A stretch of 64,000 nucleotides of DNA from Strongyloides papillosus (lineage: Eukaryota > Nematoda > Chromadorea > Rhabditida > Strongyloididae): positions 3,906,001-3,970,000 of the forward strand of contig SRSI01000050.1 in NCBI GenBank assembly GCA_005656395.1, written 5' to 3'. The notes below the pieces were generated by a model, which was not told the DNA's origin, searched no databases, and worked only from the letters and a program-made list of their open reading frames with translations. This document shows, piece after piece, positions 1 to 11,928 of this stretch (position 1 is its first letter; each line of letters starts with the position of its first letter). Made by a program: the position numbers and the translations under genes.

Positions 1-914
1 TCTTGTTTATTTTTTTCCCAATTAACATTATTTTCTTTATTTTTTTCATCTTTTTCTAAGTTAGGTGTATCATTTTCAGATGTCTTGGAGAGGTATTGAG
101 ATTCTTTCTCACCACAGGAATACTTCTTCCTATCAAATGAAAATTTTGACTCTGAATCATTAATTGATAAATATGAAGTTGATGTTATTTCATCCTTTAC
201 ATGTGTAAGTTGGCTAAAATCATTTGTCTCCAAAGGATGAATATTTTTTACTTGTCTTATTTTACTAGTATTTATTTTTAAATCTTCCTCGGAATATGAT
301 GCATCCTCTTCAGTGGTTGTTCTGGTGCTACTTGAATTCATTTGTTGTGAGCCTCCCTCTGTATAATATCCACATTCACCTTAAATTATAATAGATATGA
401 GAAGTATTAACAAATTTTTAAAAAAAAGTTTTATTGTCTTATCAATGTACCAACCTTCAATAAATCTTTGACATTTAAACTTTACTTTACAATCACATCT
501 CCTAGCATTACAACTACATCCTTCTTCATCGTCAGAAAGACAAAGAGAATCACTAACTCTACGATGAGAAAAAATATGACAATCATTATTAATTGATTCA
601 TCAGAAATAGTAGATTCTGGATATATACAAGATGAACAAGAAGAGGATGACATTGCATTCGGAAGAGGAAAGTAATGAATTGTATGATCAAAGTGAATAA
701 AATTCGATGAAGTACAAATCTTCTTAAGTTTCATCCAAAACCGACTTTGCCAACACGGTAATCCAACTACCCCAACAATATATGCCTTACTACAAAACCC
801 AAATTTAGGTAAACCTAATTCGAACATATTCGGTAGGACAAACTTCGGTACTTGATCATCATCATCACAACTCTTTAAAGTTAGAAAAAACTTTTCAGTC
901 GGAGACAACTCCAT
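1..914 (-). CDS. Hypothetical Ser/Cys-rich protein, 5' two exons (partial)
   Basis: The start codon is at 914. Exon 1 is 455-914, a 75-nt intron (GTTGGT..TTTAAG) covers 380-454, and exon 2 runs from 379 off the left edge, so the C-terminus is missing. The frame stays open across the junction (phase 1, Gly codon). The N-terminal part (about residues 35-80) is hydrophobic and aromatic. It is followed by a Ser/Cys stretch and a Cys cluster near residues 132-147 (CSCNARRCDCKVKFKC). Exon 2 is acidic and rich in Ser, Thr, Asn and Lys, and looks disordered. I do not recognise the family. The Cys cluster could bind metal, but its spacing matches no finger I know. The gene is real in the sense of open frame and clean splice sites; its function is unknown. 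Confidence 0.6.
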
Positions 915-2036
915 AACACAATTTTTGTATCAAGATTATCTTATAAAACGATTTCTTTTTTTTGTAAACTGGTTTATTCTATTGCTTCTAGCAGCAATAA
1001 AAAATCTTGTTAAGGCAACAGATTTTACGAAAAAAGTTTTCCTACACAAATTTGCTACTAATTTCCTATTACTAGTTTTTAAAATAGCTTTACTTGATAT
1101 AATTCTACCGTGGAGTAACGTTGAATATTGTTTTGAATATGATACAGAAAAATATTCAGAGTTATACATTGAATTATAGTTAATAAGTGTGATAATCACA
1201 CAAGATTTTTCAAAAATTATTGGAGTAAATAAACGCCAATCAGAAATTAAAAAAAATCCTAAAACAAAATATTTTTTAAAAAAATGTACAACTCCTCTAT
1301 GGTAGGAAATGAACAACGTGGAGAAAGAGAGAAATGGGAGAGAAAAAAATGCGCAAAAAGGACGATAAGACAAAGCCAACAAGTTGTGTAATAATATTAA
1401 TATATAAATGCTAAAAGACAGAGAAAAAATAATTGAGCATTAAAATTCACCCTTTTAAAAATGTATATGCATATCAATATATTCTTCTTCTTACATACAT
1501 ATTACTATTTGATCGTATCATCATTAGAACAAATCAATTCTTCTAATATATTTAAGAAAAGGTTGTTAAAGGCCTATACAAATGTACACTATTTAAATAT
1601 AATAAAAGTGGGAAAAAAAATATTGCATATTTAAAAGTTTAAGTCTTTTTCTACATTTTTTAACGTATCAATCATCATTATACATGAATATAAAATTTGT
1701 TTAAAAATTATTTTAAACATTAGTACTACATTTTAATTTAATCATAAAATAAAATAATTTCTGCTTTACAATAGAATATAAATCATTTTTAAAATACAAG
1801 TAAAGAAGTGTAAAATGAAACATAAAAACTATGCACTATTGATAGTAGTTGGATATTAATATGTATATAATTCTAATAGTAAATGAATACGATCTTCTCA
1901 CTATTAAAATAATATAAAACTGATAAGCATTAAACGTATGTTAAATAGTAGTGTAGAGTAATGTAACCTTGAATTCGATAATTTCCTATCTTATTATTGT
2001 ATTTACTTCAGAATCAATTTGTGTATAATTAAGTTA
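915..2036. other. Intergenic, no convincing gene
   Basis: AT-rich, with open frames on both strands at about 925-1382 that lack coding-like composition or splice partners. A purine-rich stretch (about 1315-1375) of GAGAAAGAGAG type lies upstream of the neighbouring start codon. Nothing else stands out. Confidence 0.5.
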
Positions 2037-3503
2037 CTAATATTCAAAATAATTAAAAAAGTCATTGAAATATGATATAGTCCACTCTTCGATAAGACAA
2101 AACAAACTAATCTTTAATGTTAAACTAACCTCTTTTATTGTTACACACTGTCTGCTGCTGTCGCTTGCCACCAACGGCAGATCGACCTTTGTCAATACTT
2201 TTACAGTCCTCAAGAAACATAAAACAAAGCGACTGGATGGCAGCAGCATTCTTATTATTGTGTGGATCACACTCCTGAACATATGTGTATTGGTGTGGGA
2301 CTGTATTACAACAAGGGGGTAATTGCGAAGAGGATTGATAATTTGGAAGATTCATTGGTAATGGATATTGGCTGTTGTTAAAATTCTGAAGAAGGGGATT
2401 AGGAGTAATAAATCCATTAATAGGTGTTTGTTGGAAAAAATATTGATCATTATGCACTATGTTATTGGGTATTCCTATATTTCCTTGAATATCTGCTTGT
2501 GGTATCTCAAAATCATTTGTGTTTTGAACTGCTTCCTTATATGACATAACCATTGGTAAACTTTTGGCTAAATGTTGTTCTTTTAAATTATCTTCTTCAA
2601 AAGTTGAAATATTTTTTTCTTTTTTTAGTATTTTTGGGTAATTCAAACACTTATCATCACTATATTGATAAATTGTTTTTTCTTCTATTTTTTGTGGTAC
2701 ATATTTCATATTAACATCAGTAATATTTTCTATTTTTGGAGGTGGAATATTATATTGATTATGTGGATTTCTAAAAAAAATAAAAATATATTTGATAAAT
2801 AAAAATAATTTTCTAACCCTTCATAAAAATAACATGGCTGGTTATAATTTTCAACTTTATAAAAATGGCTAGTATCCAAACATGTAAAATACTTTTTGTT
2901 AGGATAATAATGTAATAGAGGATTTTCATCCACGATATGTTTGTAAAAAAATTCAAGAACTTTAGAATCTGAAATAGAATAGTGTTCAATAACATTATTA
3001 TACATTTCTTTGGCTTCGCCAATAATCTCTTGATAATGATAAAACAAAGGTGGTTGTATTGGTAGGGGAGGTAACCCCAAATGACAATGTGGAATATTAG
3101 AATCATGACGAAAACCATTTAAAAGCTGATACTTTAAATCTTCTGATACCGGTAAATCTGCATAAAACTGTTGAACAGGAGTTATATTATAAGAATATTT
3201 ATTCCTACGATTATTACTATACCCAGGTTGACGCTTTGAATAACAATTCTTTGGTGTTCGATTCCATTTCCCAAGTCTGTTAGGTGGCTTGAAATTGACT
3301 CCAACACGTCCAGAAACACTTTCTTGAATCGGTACATTCGACAAGCTCTCTAATCTCTTTGGATCACCATCATTAGAAGAAGCAGAAGAAGTTGAATTTG
3401 TATGCATACCACTATCAGAACCGTCATTCCGATTATCGAAATGGTTCTGCGGCGTATTAGTTGAACTTAACTGAATTATTGTTGTCTGAAGATTAAGATT
3501 CAT
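2037..3503 (-). CDS. Hypothetical Asn/Gln/Pro-rich protein, two or three exons
   Basis: The start is at 3503. Exon 1 is 2818-3503 and exon 2 starts at 2770 (intron 2771-2817, phase 2). Exon 2 reaches a TAG at 2125, but that stop sits inside a good donor (GAG|GTTAGT, exon end 2130). A third exon at 2037-2086 keeps the frame and gives a protein of about 458 aa; stopping at 2125 would give about 443 aa. The N-terminus is Ser/Asn-rich, then comes a basic stretch (residues about 80-105). A more ordered middle part (about 108-228) is rich in Tyr, His and Phe and ends just before the first intron. The C-terminal half is Asn/Pro/Gln-rich. The composition resembles RNA-regulatory or P-granule-type proteins, but I recognise no domain, so function is unknown. 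Confidence 0.6.
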
Positions 3504-4209
3504 TGATGTAATAGTAAATATAGAAAATCAAATATATAATTCTTCAGCTATCTCCTTAAGAAGATTGTTAAAAAACTTCAGCGCTAAAGTAGAACAAATA
3601 TTCAAACAAATAAAATAAATTAATGATAAAGAGAAAATAAAGGTTTACGTAATCACGTTTACAAAATGTAATTAATAAAATACTACTATCAAAAATAGTA
3701 TCAAGCAAAACTATAAGACATGATACAGGTGCAAATCGATATAGAAAAGATTAATTAAATTAAAATAGATGATTTGTAGATTTAAGATAACATCATTTCT
3801 GCTGTACACATATCAGCTATATCACTCTTCTTTATTATTGATAATTTATATAAAAGAGATTAACAAACGACCAACGTTAAAAAAATAACTAGACATTTCT
3901 ACTTGTGATAAAATATAACAATTGAATAAATAATATACAAAGTGTATAAACAAAAAAATTATATTAATAACTCTAGTTAGAGGGAAACATGGATTTAAAA
4001 GACGACCTATAAAAAAAGGGTCAGCTCATTATGATTGTAACAATAGAGTATAGTATAGAAACTTCTACACTAAAAGTAAAACATCATAGAATGATATTGA
4101 TAAGAAATATAAAGTATAAAATAACAATATAGAAGTATAATAGATGCAAATTTATACCTGTAAAAGAAATTTATCACTTCTAATAGATGGATACAGTATT
4201 ACACTGTTG

Positions 4210-4428
4210 TCAACGTCTCTCCAAAGATGCCTGGAAGAAAATAAGGATAATGGGTTTTAAACAACGTACGGCGCCTAAAATAACCTGCTTCACAATCACT
4301 CCGAAAATGTTAAATAAATTTTTCATTAATTTGTGAATTTTACAATTTTGAATGTTGTTCGTAATTTGGTCACACCAATAAGAAAGTGCAAATGCAAGCA
4401 AAGACAGAAAATTTAAATAAATGATCAT
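4210..4428 (-). CDS. Possible small secreted peptide
   Basis: A 72-codon open frame starts with a signal-peptide-like hydrophobic N-terminus (MIIYLNFLSLLAFALSYWC). It may be spliced: CAG|GTTATT near 4284 and TTTTCTTCCAG| near 4233 would shorten it to about 54 aa ending ASLERR. Two Cys residues follow the signal. No family is recognised. A chance frame in AT-rich DNA cannot be excluded. Confidence 0.3.
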   Translation of the reverse strand: MIIYLNFLSLLAFALSYWCDQITNNIQNCKIHKLMKNLFNIFGVIVKQVILGAVRCLKPIILIFFQASLERR

Positions 4429-6016
4429 TTTGCAAAAAAAAAAATTCCAGAAAATTCTGTGTTACAATCATTCTCACAAGATAATATAATAATAATCTTT
4501 CAATAAATCATGTTATGATAAATATATACATCAAATTTTGAGGACTAGAATAAATAGTTGAATTTCTGTTGGTTTATTTCGTCAAGAGGAGTGGAAAGAA
4601 AGGTGCGTTTCAGACCGGATTGTTAAAGATGACCAGTATAAATATATATTACATATGTGCAGCAGAAACGAAAAATTATTGCTATTTTTTTACTTGTATA
4701 CTTAATATAATAAATATCACATTAAAAATAAAAGAATAATAAATATGGAACATAGCTACTTTTTATATTTGATGAGTATAATATTTATAAAAATTACCAA
4801 TCTACATAAAAAGACACACCAATAAATTATAAGTTGAGAGTAAGTATGTGTATAAAATCAAACAAATATTAAAACATGTGTAATAGTAATTTTCTCGATA
4901 AAGTGAAAAGAATAATTTATATTAATTCGTAGGAGAAAACTCCCCGTATAAAAAGTATTTTCAATCATAATACTGTGCCAAATCAATTATAAATATTTAA
5001 TCTTAAAAATATATTCAATCAAAATACTACGAAATATTTAATTATCTAACGACATCTTTTCAAATCTATATGATTTAAACGGAAAGTTATAAAGTTGGAT
5101 AACGCAAACACATGATATTAAAAATATACCCATAAAATAACGTCAAAAAAGCAAATATGAAACAGACAAAATACCGATAATAATTAAGGAGCGTAAAATT
5201 TAAAAACATAATAAAAAATACATGATTAACAAACTATTGAAAATATTTTTGTCACATAAAATATACAATAAATAAATATTTCTACTGTACATAAAATTAT
5301 CCAATATTTTAATAACGTTAAAACAATTTACTATGTTAACACAGTTGTAAAAAGAATTAAAAAGGTTAAACTTTCTTGAAAAAAATTCCTATTCTCGAGT
5401 CAAGTCATATGACCATTGAAACATTTATCAAATGCGTTGAACTTTTAGAAAAAATAAATGCTGTTTCAAAATACAGATGGTATAATAAAAAAGCAAATAC
5501 ACAACACTTTATTTCTATTTTTATCTTTAATTAACTATAACATGTAAAATGCACTATTATAGATTCTGATCAGTAATAGAAACAAATAAAAATAAAGTTA
5601 AAAATAGGTTTATTAGTACAATTGGCAGTTGGTAATAAATAAAATATTAAATAAATAGAATTTTAAGACATGTGCAAACTAAATTATATAGCGGGGCATT
5701 TTCTCAGTTGTAAAATGCACCTAAGAAGCTAACAAGATAACGAGTAAATGTTGAGAGCTGGTAATTCTAGTTTAATATCAGCTAAAAAAAATCAGGATTT
5801 GAAGGAAGAGATTAACTTTTCATTACTCTCCTACTATATTTTAATAGAAACACCCAGTAGTATGTGCGCGAAGTTGGTTAAAAATAACGTAAAAAAAATA
5901 TTTGTTAACTTTCAAAAGATATATTTAAAGTTTATTTTTATCATCATAGTAAAATGTTATCTATAACGACAAGGAATGGAACGCTTAGCTCGCCTATTGA
6001 ATGCATAACCCTTAGG
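4429..6016. other. Intergenic, AT-rich
   Basis: No coding signal on either strand. A plus-strand frame at 5748-5966 has composition typical of chance frames. A slightly GC-richer patch at 5970-6047 is partly the last exon of the next minus-strand gene. The 3504-4209 gap is equally empty. Confidence 0.5.
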
Positions 6017-6926
6017 CTATGTAGAATTTCGAGCTTGTTTCTGCTTCCTAGTAAGTAATACATTCAATTTCGAAATATTAACTATATTATTAAGAAATTG
6101 ACAAGAATACTACTATTTTTGTTCAGAACAACGAAGACCCTATTCAATTCCCATAACCAGCCATGTATATAAGATGAAATTTAATTTTAGCAAAACTTAC
6201 ATTTTAACATCTTGTCCCAGGTTATCCCTGCAAATACAGGAATTTCTATCACCTACAATCTTTCTTTTTGCATTTAAACTACAACAAACACACATTTTGT
6301 TGGTTTCAGGCATCACATAATTTGTATTAGACCTCATAATTGGAGATGGATTTATGTTGTTAAGATTTGATAGTGATTGAACAGATTCATTTTTTTCGTT
6401 TTTATTATAACTTTGTACTTGATTTGGTAAATTAGTAAATTGTATATTATTTGGTTGAAGGGAAGGTGTAAAGTCTCTGGAGGACTGAGAATTTTCCGAA
6501 TTCATTCTGGAACGAGGATTCCTTTCGTTTGTATACAAATCATGTGACTGGGAAGGGTTTCTTAGAGAGTGGGAATTACGATTATTGTACCCATTAAAAG
6601 AGTGCCGATGATTAAATTGTCCAGAACTAAAATCTCCATGGTAGTTGTTGTATCTACCCATCTGACCATTGGCCTGCTTATGATTTCCTTTATAAGAGAA
6701 TCTGTTTTTATAATATCTGAAGAGTTATAAAAATTAACGAAATATTCTATTACCTAGTATTCCCCGTATTGTAGTATATTCCATTGAGATTTTTAGTATA
6801 TCTCCTGTTCCCATAATCGTTCTTCTTCATTCCTGTTTGACTATCCTTTCTTTCAATAACAACATTAGGTTGTCTATCCTTACTATTAGTATCATCTAAA
6901 GTTCTGTGTTTCAAGTTATCTTCCAT
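6017..6926 (-). CDS. Hypothetical Asn/Ser-rich basic protein, three exons
   Basis: The start is at 6926 (an upstream in-frame ATG at 7016 is possible). Exons are 6754-6926, 6201-6716 and 6017-6047, with phases 2 and 2; introns are 37 and 153 nt. The short third exon follows a good acceptor (TTACTAG|) and supplies the stop after KQKQARNST. The protein of about 239 aa is disordered: Asn, Ser, Arg, Gln and Tyr-rich with RG/YN repeats, like low-complexity RNA-binding proteins. Near the C-terminus it carries a Cys group (CVCCSLNAKRK.., then CIC). It shares strand, composition and a Cys cluster with the genes on its left, suggesting related or co-evolved proteins, but I see no named domain. Confidence 0.55.
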
Positions 6927-7274
6927 TACTATCTTGAAAATTATATCAAAAAAATATGTATATGTATCCAAAAAATTAACCGACTGATGTACGGGAGAAT
7001 AATCACGATTAAACAATGTTAAACCTATAGAAATCTACAAAGGAAATTAGTTCAAATTGTGAATCCTAAAAAAAATTAAAATCAAAAAAAAATTTTTTCC
7101 AAACCATAAAAATAAAAACTTTATTTTAAAATTAGTAAAAAAACATCTATAAACAACAAATGGTATTTGATGATAATAAAGACCACGAAAAAGGATGATG
7201 GTATATGGATGATATAAATATATAAAATAATACTTTTTACTGAAATCTATTATCATCAAACAGGGATATTAAAA

Positions 7275-7513
7275 ATGACAGTAAAACGACAAGCATTACA
7301 AGAATTGCTGGAAGAGATACCAATCCTACGTCTAGGAAATTTTTACCCATAATTTAAAAGATCAAAATTCGATCGCTTTAAAACGGTCGTTAAATTGTAC
7401 GGCCAGCGACAACATGCTAGTATGAGGAAGCAAAGGTCGCTGTATGATCATTTGTTGCCAGCAGAGAGAGGTATTTTTTTTACATCGCAGTATGTTAATT
7501 CAATTCAAAAGGT
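7275..7513 (+). other. Coding-like plus-strand segment interrupted by a stop
   Basis: An ATG at 7275 opens 25 codons (MTVKRQALQELLEEIPILRL..) ending in TAA at 7350. The same frame then continues open from 7353 with a basic, GC-richer stretch (DRFKTVVKLYGQRQHASMRK) to about 7513, where a possible donor GTATTA occurs. The GC rise over 7380-7470 is unusual for this window. It could be a small gene with an unseen splice, a pseudogene, or a read error. It converges tail-to-tail with mL41. No homologue is recognised. Confidence 0.3.
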
Positions 7514-7581
7514 ATTAAATAGTTATTATTTATCCTATTTTTATAAAAAACATAACAAAACAAGAGAAATTAATTTACTAA

Positions 7582-8178
7582 TTAGGACTTTTTCCCATAC
7601 TTCCCCTCCAAATAATTCTTCTTTACCTCATCTGCATAATACAAATCGAATAATGTCTTCGGTTTCATTACTGGTGGTGGCCATCTTTCATCTTCAGGAG
7701 TCTGTAGATCAGCCAATTCTTGACTGCCCAACTCTTTAACTTTATCTAAATATTTTTTTCTGTTTTCTTCTATTACGGCATCAGTTTTGTATGAAACATA
7801 AGGTTTCAACTCGAAATCAGTTAAATCAGGTACAACTAACTCGGGAATCATTTCTTTGACAACAACGAAGTCACCCGTTCCTTCATCATGATATCCAATA
7901 GGGTGAACGTCAGTGTAATCTAGAAACATATTAATAAAATGTAAAAGAAATTTAGAAAACTTACTTTGTAGTGCTTTTGGATTAAGTTTCATAAACTTAG
8001 GGGAAAGTTCAGGAAATTCCCTGAATTGTCCTGGCCATTGAGTTTTTTCATGGTATTCAGGCCCTATTTTACGTTGTCCTCTAGAACCTTTTTTATAGAA
8101 AAAGTAAGGGGCATTGAAATGAAAAGGATTCAAGGAACGCACACCTCTCGTAGATATATAGGGAATCAACGACGTCAT
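7582..8178 (-). CDS. mrpl-41: Mitochondrial large-subunit ribosomal protein mL41 (MRPL41)
   Basis: Two exons, 7965-8178 and 7582-7919 (intron 7920-7964, GTAAGT..TTTCTAG, phase 1), give 183 aa. A block around residues 88-108 ([20 protein letters not shown]) followed by PYVSY is the hallmark of mL41, where the human protein has a near-identical motif. The N-terminus is basic and lacks acidic residues early on, as expected for mitochondrial import. The conserved [11 protein letters not shown] segment (about residues 30-40) corresponds to the family's Gly/Arg-rich start. mL41 is a structural component of the mitochondrial 39S ribosomal subunit. The C-terminal tail is longer than in human (137 aa). 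Identification is firm. Confidence 0.9.
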   Translation of the reverse strand: MTSLIPYISTRGVRSLNPFHFNAPYFFYKKGSRGQRKIGPEYHEKTQWPGQFREFPELSPKFMKLNPKALQSKFSKFLLHFINMFLDYTDVHPIGYHDEGTGDFVVVKEMIPELVVPDLTDFELKPYVSYKTDAVIEENRKKYLDKVKELGSQELADLQTPEDERWPPPVMKPKTLFDLYYADEVKKNYLEGKYGKKS

Positions 8179-8347
8179 CTTCGCACCTTTAAATATTTTC
8201 TCTCAAATAACGTATACACATCACCAATATAAATAAAATATCTTCTTCAAGAGACGAATAATTATTACTACAATTTATTTATCAAACAAATAAAAGTTAA
8301 GGATTATACAATTAAAAAAAGTAAAATAAACAAAAGAGTTATGTAAT

Positions 8348-8402
8348 TTAGATTTCAGGAATTTCAGGCATCTCGTCCAACAAAGCAAGTAACAATCCAT
8401 AA
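8348..8402 (-). other. Orphan terminal-exon-like segment
   Basis: After an acceptor (CTTAACAG|) a short open frame encodes YGLLLALLDEMPEIPEI and stops at 8348. Codon use and GC content look coding, but I found no upstream exon between here and NXF1. It may be the last exon of a very small gene or chance. Confidence 0.25.
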
Positions 8403-9173
8403 CTGTTAAGTTTTAATTAATTATGATATTATTATAAGATGGTAAGTAGTTAACTAAGCAAACGAATAATACTTAAACCTTTTTAGTTTTTTTTTTCTAT
8501 TCGTTACATTGTTTACCAATGATTTTTTAAATTTAATTTGAATTATTATATGCCATTTAAAGTACTTAACCACGATTTTTTTTTGATGTTTTCAGTATAC
8601 GTCTTGCACCGCTTTGTTAGATGTCAAATACTAAAATTCAATGAAACCTAAAAATACAAATATAGAAAAATATAGATACCTTAAAGAATGCCGTTAACTA
8701 CAAAAAAGGAAATAAAACAAAATACATAAATAAATGGTAATGAAAATAAATACAATATTAAACTTCAATATGTAGATCAAATGATCAATGGACATACTAT
8801 TAATAGAAATTTACACAAGAATAATATCGGCATTCTCAAATAATAACTAAAATAAATGACTATTTTTTTCCAATTATCATTTTTCAATAATAACTGTTAT
8901 TTTTATATATAATTCATTTTTTTGTTCTTTTTGTTATATTTTTGTTGTATAAGTGATAAATTCCGTCAAAAGTTTCTCAGATGATCCAAAATTGGTTGTG
9001 ATTTTTTTCTAAAGTTTGTACAAAAATTGTATCCATTGGAGTTGTTTTTGTTATAAATTCTTTTAAAATAAAAGTAGTTAGTTTTTTTTCCATATAAATT
9101 CTTAATCTTTTACTCATGCGATACGAAAATAAAATAGAGACAGGAAAAATATGGTACAAAAATCCAAATGTAG
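8403..9173. other. Intergenic
   Basis: AT-rich spacer downstream of the NXF1 stop. The 60-codon minus-strand frame at 8977-9159 is probably 3' untranslated sequence. No structure stands out. Confidence 0.5.
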
Positions 9174-11341
9174 TTATTTAGCAAAAGCTTCAGCAGGAAT
9201 ATCATTTTTAAGGCTCAAAAACCTATCACCTGCAAGTGAGTAATTCCAATTAGATTCCTCCAGACAGCGTCTACTCCAAACTTCATTCATGCCACTTTGT
9301 TCCATGAATGATTTGACCATTGCTTCACGGATCTCGGGATCATCGGTATTTACCACAGGTGCAGTGGTGGTTGGATTAGTAGTAGATGTGTTTCCTAAAT
9401 TGGCTGATAAATCATTTACTGCCGCAGAAGTGTCAAATGCTGGTTGTTCATTTTTAAGTCTTACACAATATGCTTCATATTTTGAAGCGCTTTCAGGATC
9501 AATAGGATGAACAGTTAAAATGTCTGATATAATAGAAAGAGCTCTAAAAAATTACATATAAAAATAAAGCAAAATTACAACTTACGTTCCCCCTCTTGGT
9601 AAGCAAACGAAACTCCGGGTGAAATATTTTAAACTACTTATCGATCTTGAAGAACTAAAATACTGTTCTCCATCGTTAAACATTCCTTGGAGTGTAAATG
9701 TTACAATCGTATCCTTAAATAATAGACATTGATTTAAAAAAAACATTAAAACATACTGTTGTCATCGAAACATCCATCACAAAACTTTCACGAATGTGTT
9801 CTGTTGGAGGAAGTCTACAAAGCATAGCTAAGACTTCAAGATTACCCTTTCCGTATGTTCTTGTTCTAAAGCTACGCCATTTATCTTCGTACTTAAAATT
9901 ATGTGAAACAGATCTATAAATCTTGTAATCAGGATCACGAAGTTTCCCCCTGTTTTTAAGTACCGTACTGTGATTTCCATCATCGGTAGCATCACATACG
10001 AGAGAAAACATAGCATTCTCATCATATGCATCTGCAAGTTGTTTTCTATTGGTTCTTCCTTCAGGTCCATCAAAAATATCGAAATACTGTGAAATAAACA
10101 TTCCCAACACAGTCTTTATTTCTGGTGATGGACAGAACCCTGGTTTTATAACAATTTTAGCTTCGTCCTCAAAAGTCGATACACTTTCACTGGGACTCAG
10201 TTGTATTCCATCCTATAAACGTTTTTAAAAATTGTAAAACACTTAAACATACCAAATTTATCAAATAAGGGAAATATCCTTGTACAATTCTGAAATAAAT
10301 TTCAATATGTCATGAGATTTTTCTGAATCTTTTGATGTCATGTCCACTCTCCGCATCCAAATGAACACAGAACTGGAAAAAAGAAATCAGATAATAAAAC
10401 TAACCTTGAATATTCCGCAGCCTCCGTAAATGCATTCGCTGCACCGGTATTTTCTAAGAATAAACCCTCTAATTTCCATGCACGAATTCTACCCAACTCA
10501 GAGATCTTATCTATCATGTTACATGATAAATCTAGAACTTTTATCATTGGTGCTGCATGAACCATCGAAGCAACAACATCCAATCGTTTTATTCCAGTGC
10601 TTTTAAGCGATAAATTGATGATGTCTGGACATGTTGTATGAACAAAATCAACGACAGCAATCATAACTTCGGCTCTTTGAAGTGAGACCATGATACCTTT
10701 TGTTTTGAAATATGGATCGGAACTAAAATTAGATAGGTCCAGAGATTTACCATCGGCCGACAGTCTACTTTTACAAACGTATTCTATTATCTCCTTGTGC
10801 CCAACCGGTAACTTATTCCATGAGCATGTACTTTTGGCTGTCATAATAAGCAAATATGAATTTGTCTTAGGATTTTTAACTCTCCTTGATAGTTGTTGCA
10901 AGCTAGTTGAGATTTCAGCATCTTTTACATAAAATTGGACATCACCTTTCTCTGTCTTAGTTGGTAGATACGGTAAGAATGCAGTTGTATATCCTTGGAT
11001 TTCTGTAATGATCTCATCAGTCGAACATTGATTGCATCCCTTTACCTATAAAAAGAATTTTAAAAAAATACAAAAAAAGACTAGTTAAAACATACCACTA
11101 TACAAAACATAATTTGTTTCGTCAACATACGCCCAGACTTCGCAAGTGAGTCTTTTTGAAATTTTCTGTTATCATGCCCTTTACTAACATTTTGCGAAAC
11201 TTTATTTCTATTTCCAAAACGACTATTGTGCGGTTGAAATGAATCATAATTATCATCGTCATCATAAGCACTGGTGATATCGGCATCAAATTGAGCAAAA
11301 CGATTTCTTCCCTGGGCTTTTACATCTGTTCTTTTAGCCAT
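9174..11341 (-). CDS. nxf-1: Nuclear RNA export factor NXF1 (TAP family)
   Basis: Six exons in continuous frame: 11096-11341, 10405-11045, 10253-10289 (37 nt), 9757-10212, 9586-9713 and 9174-9543; about 625 aa. Order of domains: a disordered basic N-terminus (RNA binding), an RRM-like fold (about 85-150, QFYVKDA), a leucine-rich repeat region (about 195-300, LDLSCNMIDKISEL), then a linker RIVQGYFPYLINLDGIQLSP matching the NXF LRR end. Next is an NTF2-like domain (about 325-510, with FISQYFDIFDG) and a C-terminal TAP-C/UBA-like domain (about 571-625, SFMEQSGMNEVWSRRCLEES). NXF1 with NXT1/p15 carries bulk mRNA through nuclear pores by binding FG nucleoporins via the NTF2L and UBA domains. A start at 11371 would add 10 residues. 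Confidence 0.93.
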
Positions 11342-11559
11342 ATTGGTGAAATGAACTATGGAGAAATGCACAATATGGAGTTGAAAATTTCACTAAAAAA
11401 AATACGGGTATACGGTTTTCCAATGGTGTGACTCTTCGTGATGAGAAAAAATGGGCTAGAATATGTGATTAAAAATCTTTACTTGATTTACGTATTAAAA
11501 TGTACATTGTGTTATGAAATATATTATAGTATTTTTGTTAATTAATTAATTAGGCTTAT

Positions 11560-11928
11560 TTAAAATAGTTGTTCTTTTTCAAATCCATTTGAAGGGATTG
11601 TTATTGAAATATCTTTTTTGTTTATCAATTTTGTGTTGTCATCCTTCCTTTTAGTGTATTCATTAATGAATTCATTTAGTGATATTTCGTTGTGCTTACA
11701 GGGAGGAACTGTAGGATAGCATATGAAACAACAATCTACGTTTTTTATATCTTCTTCTTCCATTTCCTTTAGATACTCTGGTCCCATTAATTTACATTGT
11801 AAACATTTATATCTTTGTTTTTTCCTATATTCAAGACTTCTATACTTAAAAATTTTCTCAATAACCGGAATAACAAATGCAAGAAGGAAAACGACAAAAC
11901 AACATACTACAATAATGAAGTACCTCAT
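11560..11928 (-). CDS. Small single-pass membrane protein with Cys pairs
   Basis: One exon, 122 aa. Residues 4-25 form a strong transmembrane or signal-anchor helix (FIIVVCCFVVFLLAFVIPVI), followed by a basic region. A Cys pattern follows: C42, C45, C66, C67, C70 and C77, which could bind metal or form disulfides. The tail is acidic to neutral and polar. The basic residues after the helix suggest the Cys part faces the cytosol (positive-inside rule). No family is recognised. It lies 219 nt downstream of the NXF1 start and on the same strand. Confidence 0.5.
   Translation of the reverse strand: MRYFIIVVCCFVVFLLAFVIPVIEKIFKYRSLEYRKKQRYKCLQCKLMGPEYLKEMEEEDIKNVDCCFICYPTVPPCKHNEISLNEFINEYTKRKDDNTKLINKKDISITIPSNGFEKEQLF

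Noticed and set aside
936..1382. 148-codon minus-strand open frame
   Set aside because: Low-information hydrophobic/basic composition, overlaps a plus-strand frame, no splice partners or recognisable motif; chance frame in AT-rich DNA.
5970..6050. Possible tRNA in a GC-richer patch
   Set aside because: Box-like motifs are present but no acceptor or T stem forms; part of it serves as the last exon of the neighbouring gene.
7582..7739. Plus-strand continuation of the 7395 frame
   Set aside because: It lies antisense to the clear mL41 exon.
8977..9159. 60-codon minus-strand frame after NXF1
   Set aside because: Probably NXF1 3' untranslated sequence; no coding features.
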